A DNA stretch of 64,000 nt. Source: Streptomyces netropsis. GTDB taxonomy: Bacteria; Actinomycetota; Actinomycetes; Streptomycetales; Streptomycetaceae. The stretch's first letter is position 1. Each line of letters opens with the position of its first letter. Made by a program: the position numbers and the translations under genes. Below the pieces are notes generated by a model that saw nothing but the letters and a program-made list of their open reading frames with translations, was not told the DNA's origin and did not search any database. The stretch spans positions 383,726 through 447,725 of the forward strand of contig NZ_JACHJG010000005.1 in the NCBI RefSeq assembly GCF_014203545.1, given 5' to 3'. Shown one piece after another: positions 11,143 through 17,430 of the stretch.

Positions 11143-12600
11143 TCACTGCTCGCCGTCGGGCTCCTGGCGAGCAGTGGAAGCGGCCTGTGCGGCCGCGCTT
11201 CCGGGACGCTTACGGGCGACCCAACCCTCGATATTCCGCTGCTGACCACGGGCGACAGCCAGCGAACCCGGGGGCACATCCTTGGTGATGACGGAGCCGG
11301 CGGCGGTGTACGCGCCGTCCCCGACCGTGACAGGAGCCACAAACATGTTGTCCGACCCGGTCCGGCAGTGCGAACCGATCGTCGTGTGGTGCTTGTTCAC
11401 ACCGTCGTAGTTCACGAAGACGCTCGCCGCGCCGATGTTCGTGTACTCACCGATGGTCGCATCACCGACGTACGACAGGTGCGGCACCTTGGTGCCCTCG
11501 CCGATGTCGGCGTTCTTCATCTCGACGTACGCCCCGGCCTTCGACTTGCGGCCGAGCTTCGTACCCGGCCGCAGGTACGCGTACGGACCGACGGTCGCTC
11601 CCTCGCCGATCAGCGCGCTGTCGGCGACGGTGTTGTCCACCACGGCGCCCGCACCGACGGACGTGTCCTTCAGGCGGCTGTTCGGACCGACCTCGGCGCC
11701 CGTGGCGACGTGCGTCGCCCCGAGCAGCTGCGTACCGGGCTGGACGAGCGCGTCCGGCTCGAAGGTGACCGTGACGTCCACCCAGGTCGTGGCGGGGTCG
11801 ACGACCGTCACACCACTCATCATCGCGTCGTGCAGCAGCCGCTCGTTGAGCAGTTTGCGGGCCTCGGCGAGCTGGACGCGGTTGTTGATGCCCAGGATCT
11901 CCCGGTGATCACCCGCGACGGCCGCACCCACCCGGTGACCGGCCTCGCGCAGGATGCCGAGCACATCGGTGAGGTACTCCTCACCCTGGCTGTTGTCCGT
12001 ACGGACCTTGCCGAGCGCGTCGGTCAGGAGCTGGGCGTCGAACGCGAACACCCCGGAGTTGATCTCACGGATGGCGCGCTGCGCGTCGGTGGCGTCCTTG
12101 TGCTCGACGATCGCGGTCACGGCGCCGCTGCCGGCGTCGCGCACGATGCGGCCGTAGCCGGTGGAGTCGGGCACCTCGGCGGTCAGCACGGTGACGGCGT
12201 TGCCGTCGGCGGCGTGGGTGTCGCTCAGGGCCTTGAGCGTGGCGCCGGTCAGCAGGGGGGTGTCGCCGCAGACCACGACGACGGTGCCGTCGAGGACGAC
12301 CCCGCTGTCGCTCAGCGACTCCAGGCCCATCCGCACGGCGTGGCCGGTGCCGTTCTGCTCGTACTGGACGGCGGTGCGCGTGGCCGGGTCGATCTCCGCC
12401 AGATGCGCGCTCACCTGCTCGCGGGCGTGCCCGACGATCACCACGAGGTGCTCGGGGTCCAGCTCGCGGGAGGCGGCGACGACGTGTCCGACGAGGGAGC
12501 GGCCGCAGATGGCGTGCAGGACCTTGGGGGTCGCCGACTTCATGCGGGTGCCCTCACCCGCTGCGAGGACGACGACGGCTGCCGGGCGGTTGGCGCTCAC
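11143..12600 (-). CDS. glmU: Bifunctional GlcN-1-P acetyltransferase / GlcNAc-1-P uridylyltransferase
   Basis: Carries out the last two steps of UDP-GlcNAc synthesis for peptidoglycan. 485 residues. N-terminal pyrophosphorylase motif LAAGEGTRMKSATPKVLH (about 10-27), then the left-handed beta-helix acetyltransferase half with hexapeptide turns (DTSVGAGAVVDNTVADSALIGEG...) and the catalytic region NYDGVNKHHTTIG. GTG 12600 has GAAGGG seven bases upstream. It follows tRNA-Gln, from which a perfect hairpin separates it. Confidence 0.98.
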   Translation of the reverse strand: MSANRPAAVVVLAAGEGTRMKSATPKVLHAICGRSLVGHVVAASRELDPEHLVVIVGHAREQVSAHLAEIDPATRTAVQYEQNGTGHAVRMGLESLSDSGVVLDGTVVVVCGDTPLLTGATLKALSDTHAADGNAVTVLTAEVPDSTGYGRIVRDAGSGAVTAIVEHKDATDAQRAIREINSGVFAFDAQLLTDALGKVRTDNSQGEEYLTDVLGILREAGHRVGAAVAGDHREILGINNRVQLAEARKLLNERLLHDAMMSGVTVVDPATTWVDVTVTFEPDALVQPGTQLLGATHVATGAEVGPNSRLKDTSVGAGAVVDNTVADSALIGEGATVGPYAYLRPGTKLGRKSKAGAYVEMKNADIGEGTKVPHLSYVGDATIGEYTNIGAASVFVNYDGVNKHHTTIGSHCRTGSDNMFVAPVTVGDGAYTAAGSVITKDVPPGSLAVARGQQRNIEGWVARKRPGSAAAQAASTARQEPDGEQ

Positions 12601-12670
12601 GGGTGTGCCCTTCGGCTTCGAGTGGTGGACACCCGAAGGATACCGGTGCGTATGGAAGCCGAAACGCGGG

Positions 12671-12698
12671 CGGGTCCTGACCTGGAGGTCAGGACCCG
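12671..12698 (-). terminator. Hairpin between tRNA-Gln and glmU
   Basis: Perfect 13-bp arms with a GG loop, about 19 nt after the 3' end of the tRNA gene and 70 nt before glmU. It probably ends the tRNA transcript and is the 3' boundary for processing. Confidence 0.75.
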
Positions 12699-12716
12699 AT
12701 GTATTCGAACTTTGAG

Positions 12717-12787
12717 CTCCCGGGGAAGGAATCGAACCCTCATTCAATGGACCAAAACCATTTGTCCTGCCATTAGACGACCCGGGA
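12717..12787 (-). tRNA. tRNA-Gln (anticodon TTG)
   Basis: On the minus strand the acceptor TCCCGGG pairs with CCCGGGA. The D arm is GTCT/GGAC, the anticodon loop TTTTGGT (anticodon TTG, reads CAA), and the T arm GAGGG-TTCGATT-CCTTC, with discriminator G. No CCA is encoded. Its 5' end is only 11 nt from the stop of the upstream HTH gene on the same strand, so it may be co-transcribed with it. Confidence 0.93.
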
Positions 12788-12798
12788 TGGTTCGCCCG

Positions 12799-13491
12799 TT
12801 ACGCCCGATTTTCTTGGTCGGGCTTTCGTGCAGCCACCACTATGCCGTACCACCAGCCTTCGATGCGACGGTATAGGTCGGCGCTTCCGAGGACGCGGAC
12901 CACCAGGCAACCCCGATAGCTCTCCCCGACGTTCTTGCGGACGGTCTTCGGGTTGTGTTTCTTGAGGCTCGTCTTGCCGAAGGTGCCGCCGCCCACGTGC
13001 GCGGCCCAGAAGTGCTCCGCTCCGGTTACGTCGGCGGACTCGTGGATCATGACATGGAAGCGCAGGCGGTCCTCGTCGACGCCCAGTACGCGCAGCCAGG
13101 CCAGGTAGAGGCTGATCATGTCCGGGTCGCTGTTCACGAACGTGGCGCGCTCGCTCGGCCGGTGGGTCTTGCTCTTCGTTCCCTCGGCCCAGTAGAGCCC
13201 GACCCCGATCAGCAGGAGTTCGCGGTCGCTGAGCCGGCCTATCTCCTGAGTGGCGATGTCCTTGGTCTGCTGGCGCTCCAGATCCCGCGCCTTACGGATC
13301 GGCTCCCAGCGGGCCTCGGCCATCATGCGGCAGTGCTCCGCCACCTTCCGTTCCGGCTTCGGCAGATCCCGCACCCACAGCGACACCGAACTCTTCGACA
13401 CGCCGAGCTCCGCGACGATCTCGTCGTACGTCTTCCCCGCCCGCCGCAGCTCCCGTGCGCGGGCCTTCATGTCTGTTTTGGCTTGGACCAT
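12799..13491 (-). CDS. HTH protein with LAGLIDADG-like core, next to tRNA-Gln
   Basis: 230 residues. N-terminus: a basic homeodomain-like HTH (ARELRRAGKTYDEIVAELGVSKSSVSLWVRDL, about 9-41) of the kind found in transposases and resolvases, followed by a charged helix. The rest contains LLIGVGLYWAEGTKS, VNSDPDMISLYLAWLRVLGV, RFHVMIHESAD, FWAAHVGGGTFGKTSLKKHNPKTV and YRGCLVVRVLGSADLYRRIEGW, which resembles a single LAGLIDADG homing-endonuclease repeat (GxYxAEG as the degenerate motif, then the NSDP strand). The likeness is by eye and nuclease activity is inferred. ATG 13491 has GAGG nine bases upstream; ATG 13470 is an alternative. It ends 11 nt before the tRNA. Confidence 0.7.
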   Translation of the reverse strand: MVQAKTDMKARARELRRAGKTYDEIVAELGVSKSSVSLWVRDLPKPERKVAEHCRMMAEARWEPIRKARDLERQQTKDIATQEIGRLSDRELLLIGVGLYWAEGTKSKTHRPSERATFVNSDPDMISLYLAWLRVLGVDEDRLRFHVMIHESADVTGAEHFWAAHVGGGTFGKTSLKKHNPKTVRKNVGESYRGCLVVRVLGSADLYRRIEGWWYGIVVAARKPDQENRA

Positions 13492-13647
13492 GCCCCGCAG
13501 CCTCGTCGTACGTGCGTGCACATGTGCCGAAAATCTGGCCGATTCAACAGTTCGAGGGAAAAGCTCGCTATTCGTCCTTGTTCGCACACCCTCCGTGCCG
13601 CTGTGCGCACCGGAAAACCGGTGGCCGCCGCCCTTAGTCTGGGAGGT

Positions 13648-15009
13648 ATGACCACAACGGGGGCAATCGCGGAGGCGGGCGCGCGGGGCGCGCCCTCGGG
13701 GCCTTGGTGGTGGGCCCGGCGGCGGAGTATGGCGCTGGATGTCGCGCTGGCTCTGGTGTCGGTGCTGGAGTGTGTGCTGGAGGGGGTCCAGTTCGCCGAC
13801 GAGCACGGGCTGCCGGGGGCGCTCGGGGCGGTGGTCGGGGTGCCGGCCGGTGCTTCGTTGCTGCTGCGGCGGCGGTGGCCGGTCGCCGTGGTGCTGGTGT
13901 CGATCGCGATCACGCCGGCGGAGATGGGTTTCCTGCTCAGCATCGTCGGTCTGTACACGCTGGCCGCGTCGGAGGTGCCGCGTCGGATCACCGCGGTGCT
14001 GGCGGGGGCGTCGCTGGCGGGGACGCTGATCGTGACGTTCGTGCGGTTCGAGCAGGACATGGCGCAGGACGGCTATCAGCCGGGCCTGTGGGTGGTCGTG
14101 GCGTTCACGGTGGCGATGGCGCTGGGGCTGACGGCTCCGCCCGTGCTGCTGGGGTTGTACGTGGGTGCGCGGCGCCGGTTGGTCGACAGTCTGCGGGAGC
14201 GGGCGGACGGGCTGGAGCGGGAGCTGTCGCTGCTGGCGGACCGGGCGGAGGAGCGGGCGGTGTGGGCCCGTAACGAGGAGCGCACCCGGATCGCCCGGGA
14301 GATGCACGACGTGGTGGCGCACCGGGTGTCGTTGATGGTGGTGCACGCGGCGGCGTTGCAGGCCGTGGCGTTGAAGGATCCGGAGAAGGCGTCGAAGAAC
14401 GCGGGTCTGGTCGGTGACATGGGCCGGCAGGCGCTGACGGAGTTGCGCGAGATGCTCGGTGTGCTGCGGACGTCGTCGGACGGGGTGGTGGCGGAGAAGC
14501 CGGCGGCGGCGCAGACGCAGCGGTTGGCGGCGGTGGCGGCGGTGGCGTCGGCGCGGGTGTCGGCGGGTGCCGCGGGTGGTCATGACGACGACGGGGGTCC
14601 GGTCGGTGACGGTCCGTGTCTGGACGGTCTGGCGGATCTGGTGGGGCAGTCGCGGGCGGCGGGGATGGCCGTGGAGCTGTCGGTGGAGGGTGAGGAGCGG
14701 GCGTACGGGCGGCGGGTGGAGCGTACGGCGTACCGCGTGGTGCAGGAGGCGCTGACGAACGTCCACAAGCATGCTCCGGGTGCGAAGGCGCAGGTGCGGC
14801 TGGCGCATCGGGAGGGTGAGGTGGCGTTGCAGGTGGAGAACGGCCCGTCGGACGGTGGTGCGGATGCGGGGCTGCCGAGCGGGGGCAATGGTCTGGTGGG
14901 GATGCGGGAGCGGGTGTCCGCGCTCGGTGGGGTGTTCGTGTCGGGGCCGACGGAGGCGGGTGGTTTCCGGGTGTCCGCGGTGATTCCGGATCGGGTGCGG
15001 GCGGCCTGA
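13648..15009 (+). CDS. Sensor histidine kinase, NarL/DesK type (orphan)
   Basis: 453-residue membrane sensor kinase. Four or more hydrophobic segments fill residues 28-180. A coiled linker (DSLRERADGLERELSLLADRAEERA) leads to the HisKA_3 box IAREMHDVVAHRVSLMVVHAAAL with the phospho-acceptor His220. The HATPase domain shows the N box VVQEALTNVHKHAPGA and G box GNGLVGMRERVSALGGVF. An Ala/Gly-rich spacer with GGHDDDGG separates the two. ATG 13648 is the only good start, though GGGAGG ends one base before it. No response regulator is adjacent; the LuxR-type regulator 11 kb upstream is a possible but unproven partner. Confidence 0.92.
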   Translation: MTTTGAIAEAGARGAPSGPWWWARRRSMALDVALALVSVLECVLEGVQFADEHGLPGALGAVVGVPAGASLLLRRRWPVAVVLVSIAITPAEMGFLLSIVGLYTLAASEVPRRITAVLAGASLAGTLIVTFVRFEQDMAQDGYQPGLWVVVAFTVAMALGLTAPPVLLGLYVGARRRLVDSLRERADGLERELSLLADRAEERAVWARNEERTRIAREMHDVVAHRVSLMVVHAAALQAVALKDPEKASKNAGLVGDMGRQALTELREMLGVLRTSSDGVVAEKPAAAQTQRLAAVAAVASARVSAGAAGGHDDDGGPVGDGPCLDGLADLVGQSRAAGMAVELSVEGEERAYGRRVERTAYRVVQEALTNVHKHAPGAKAQVRLAHREGEVALQVENGPSDGGADAGLPSGGNGLVGMRERVSALGGVFVSGPTEAGGFRVSAVIPDRVRAA

Positions 15010-15035
15010 CGGGCGCTCTGGACAGAGCGCCGGTG

Positions 15036-15539
15036 TCAGCGGCGTCCGGCGGAGAGCCGGGCGGGGCGGGTGCCGGTGACCAGGGTGCCGATGGCGTGGT
15101 CGATGTCTGGGCCGAGGTACCAGTCGCCGGTGTGGTCGAGGCTGTAGACGCGGCCGTGGGTGTCGATGGTGAGCAGGGCCTGGTTGTCGGCTTCCTGGCC
15201 GAGGGGGCAGACCTCGGTGCCGAGTGCGCGGCCGAGGTCGGCGACGGTGCGGGCGAGGTGGAGTCCGTGCAGGGGGTCGATGTGGAAGGGCGTGGGGGCG
15301 ATGTGGCGGCCCGCGCCGGGGGCGGCGATGCGCAGTCCGCCGAATTCCGCCCAGGCTTCGACGGCGGCGGGGAAGACCGTGTGCCGGTGGCCGGCGGGGG
15401 AGACGTGGGCGCGTAGGGCGTCGGCCCAGTTCTCGGCGGCTTTGATGTCCCAGCGGCCGGGCTGCCAGCCGGCTTCGCGCAGGGCCGCGTCGACGGCTAC
15501 GGGGAAGCGGGTGGCGGCGGTGCGGTCGAAGGCGCGCAT
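15036..15539 (-). CDS. SUKH-3 family immunity protein
   Basis: 167 residues with the SUKH-3 pattern: FPVAVDAALREAGWQPGRWD at the start, FPAAVEAWAEFGGLRI in the middle, TPFHIDPLHGL, and the strand LLTIDTHGRVYSLDHTGDWYLGPDIDHAIGTLVTG near the end. SUKH proteins neutralise nucleic-acid-attacking toxins by direct binding. It starts 5 nt after the stop of the YwqJ-like deaminase on the same strand, so the two form a toxin-immunity operon: deaminase first, antidote second. No signal peptide, so it acts in the cytoplasm. Confidence 0.85.
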   Translation of the reverse strand: MRAFDRTAATRFPVAVDAALREAGWQPGRWDIKAAENWADALRAHVSPAGHRHTVFPAAVEAWAEFGGLRIAAPGAGRHIAPTPFHIDPLHGLHLARTVADLGRALGTEVCPLGQEADNQALLTIDTHGRVYSLDHTGDWYLGPDIDHAIGTLVTGTRPARLSAGRR

Positions 15540-15544
15540 GTGTG

Positions 15545-16075
15545 TCAGCTCTTGCCGTTGGTGGGGGCGGCGGGGTCGACGGACCGTACGCCGAAGTGGG
15601 AGAGGAGGGCGGTACAGGACCGGCAGGGGGCTGCGTAGCTGCCGTGTCGGGGGTCGCCGTCCTCGCGGATGTGGCGTGCGGTGAGTTTGGACTGTTTGAG
15701 TGCGCGTCGGGCTTCGCCGTGGGTGAGGGGTTTGCGGGAGGCGCGTTTGCTGCGGCCGGCTTCGAAGGCGCTGAGGTAGCGGGTGAGGAGTACGGCTTCG
15801 GGGCAGCGGCCGGTGAAGCGTTCGCGTCGTTCGCTGGTGAGGGTGTCGAGGAAGTCCTGGACGAGTGGGTGCAGGGCGGGTGGTTGGTCGGATCTGCCCG
15901 CGGTGCAGGTGAGGGTCTCGCCGCGGACGGAGAGCGCGGCGGCCACGGCGGGGAGTATGCCGTCGCGGCGGTGGAGCAGTGCGGGCGCGCGGTCGGCGTC
16001 GTCGGTGGCGCTCCAGGTGAGCCGGGGGTCGCCCGGTGTGCCGCCGTCGGTGTGGCGGTCCTGCGTCGTGTGCAT
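15545..16075 (-). CDS. YwqJ-like nucleic acid deaminase (toxin family)
   Basis: 176 residues resembling YwqJ-type deaminases. Visible: LTCTAGRSDQPPALHPLVQDFLDTL, RERFTGRCPEAVLLTRYL (the Cys-x-Glu that replaces His-x-Glu), and GDPRHGSYAAPCRSCTALLSHFGV, where PCRSC supplies the zinc cysteines. The predicted reaction is zinc-dependent deamination of a base in DNA or RNA. There is no signal peptide or secretion domain, unlike the large polymorphic toxins, so it looks like a free-standing intracellular effector. ATG 16075 has AGGGAAG upstream. Operon with the SUKH-3 gene. Confidence 0.8.
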   Translation of the reverse strand: MHTTQDRHTDGGTPGDPRLTWSATDDADRAPALLHRRDGILPAVAAALSVRGETLTCTAGRSDQPPALHPLVQDFLDTLTSERRERFTGRCPEAVLLTRYLSAFEAGRSKRASRKPLTHGEARRALKQSKLTARHIREDGDPRHGSYAAPCRSCTALLSHFGVRSVDPAAPTNGKS

Positions 16076-16447
16076 GGTGGTTCTTCCCTCCCGTGCAATC
16101 CCCCTGTTGCGGGGATCAGACTGCCAAATGGGATGCGGGGTGTGGAAGTCAGGGCGGTGTTGTGCGCGCGTCGTGTGACGGATGTGCCTGATGAGGTCAG
16201 GGGTGGTGAGGCTGTGCGGGCCCTTGGCGCGCTGGGGGCGGGCGGGGTGGAACCGGAGGCTCCGCGTGGGCGGGGGCGGGGGCGGCTCTTGCGCCACCGC
16301 ATAGGCTGTCCGCCACGAGGTGTCCTCGGCCATGGGGACACCGACCGGCCGAGCCGCCCCGTGGTCCGGCCGGGGATCTGGTGGCCCGCGGCGTCCGCCG
16401 CATCTGTCCGGGCCTCCAGGAGACACAGTCAGCAGGGGGCATCCGCC

Positions 16448-17425
16448 ATGACGACAGGTCGGCTCGGGCAGCAAGCCGCGCCACCGAACACGGCCTACGC
16501 AGGGCAGGTCGTGCACTTTCCGGACCCGGTCCGGGCCAGCCGCTACCCCAAGGGTGTGCGGATGGACGAGGACGGTTTCCCGGACTTCTCGCCGTACGCG
16601 CGTGCCGCCGCGGAGATCGCGGAGCCGCCGGAGGGTTTCGGCGTGGACGAGCTGCGGCTGACCGACTACGTGTCGGCGAACGCCGCCCTGCACGCGGACG
16701 GTCACGAGCTGTGGGCGAGTCTGCCGCCGGTGGCGACACCGCACGGCTGGACGTGGCACCACTCGGTCCGCAGCCGCCGTCTGGAGCTGGTCCCGGTGGA
16801 GGTCAAGGCGCTGTTGCGGCACCACGGCGGGCTGGCGACGGCCCCGGTGGACCAGGACAAGCGCGGTACGCGGCCGTTGGCGGAGACCCGGCCGGTGCAC
16901 TTCGCGCTGCCGCAGCGGGACCTGGCGGTCTCGGAGGAGCAGGTGCGGGGGGTCGAGGAGGACCTCGGCTACCGGCTGCCGGGCGCCTACCGGGCGTTCC
17001 TGAAGGCGGCCGGCGGCTGCGCCCCGGTGGGTGCCGCGCTGGACGCGGATCTGGGGCTGCTGCTGGACCAGCCGTTCTTCACGGTGCGGGACGAGGCGGC
17101 GGTCAACGACCTCGTGTACGTCAACAAGTGTCTGCGCGACCACTTCACCAAGGACTATCTGGGTGTCGGGTTCGTGCAGGGCGGTGTGATCGCGGTCAAG
17201 GTGAAGGGCGAGGCCATCGGCTCGGTGTGGTTCTGCCCGTACGACGACGCCCGTGACCAGGACGGTTTGACGGTGCAGGAGCGGGTGGAGCGGCTGCTGT
17301 TGCCCTGCGGTGAGGATTTCGACGCGTTTCTCTCCCGGCTGGCGGGTGGCCCGCCGGAGCTGGAGACCGTGGCGAATCTGATGGTGGACGGCGGCTTCGC
17401 TTACGCCGTCCCGGTGGAGGGGTGA
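16448..17425 (+). CDS. WHH-type nuclease fused to a SUKH (SMI1/KNR4) domain
   Basis: 325 residues with two parts. N-terminus: VHFPDPVRASRYPKGVRM, DGFPDFSPYARAAAEI and then GWTWHHSVRSRRLELVPVEV...LLRHHGG, with Trp103-His104-His105 and His125/126-Gly127, the pattern of HNH/Endo VII nuclease toxins of the WHH class. C-terminus (about 150-320): a SUKH domain (VSEEQVRGVEEDLGYRLPGAYRAFLKAAGGCAPV). Toxin and antidote in one chain is a known arrangement for this superfamily; the activity here is inferred. ATG 16448 has AGGGGG eight bases upstream. It overlaps or abuts the next gene (GTGA at 17422). Confidence 0.82.
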   Translation: MTTGRLGQQAAPPNTAYAGQVVHFPDPVRASRYPKGVRMDEDGFPDFSPYARAAAEIAEPPEGFGVDELRLTDYVSANAALHADGHELWASLPPVATPHGWTWHHSVRSRRLELVPVEVKALLRHHGGLATAPVDQDKRGTRPLAETRPVHFALPQRDLAVSEEQVRGVEEDLGYRLPGAYRAFLKAAGGCAPVGAALDADLGLLLDQPFFTVRDEAAVNDLVYVNKCLRDHFTKDYLGVGFVQGGVIAVKVKGEAIGSVWFCPYDDARDQDGLTVQERVERLLLPCGEDFDAFLSRLAGGPPELETVANLMVDGGFAYAVPVEG

Positions 17426-17430
17426 GCGCG

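Noticed and set aside
13492-16341. Long minus-strand open frame upstream of the HTH/LAGLIDADG-like gene
   Set aside because: Arg/Pro-rich shadow of the histidine kinase and toxin-locus genes.
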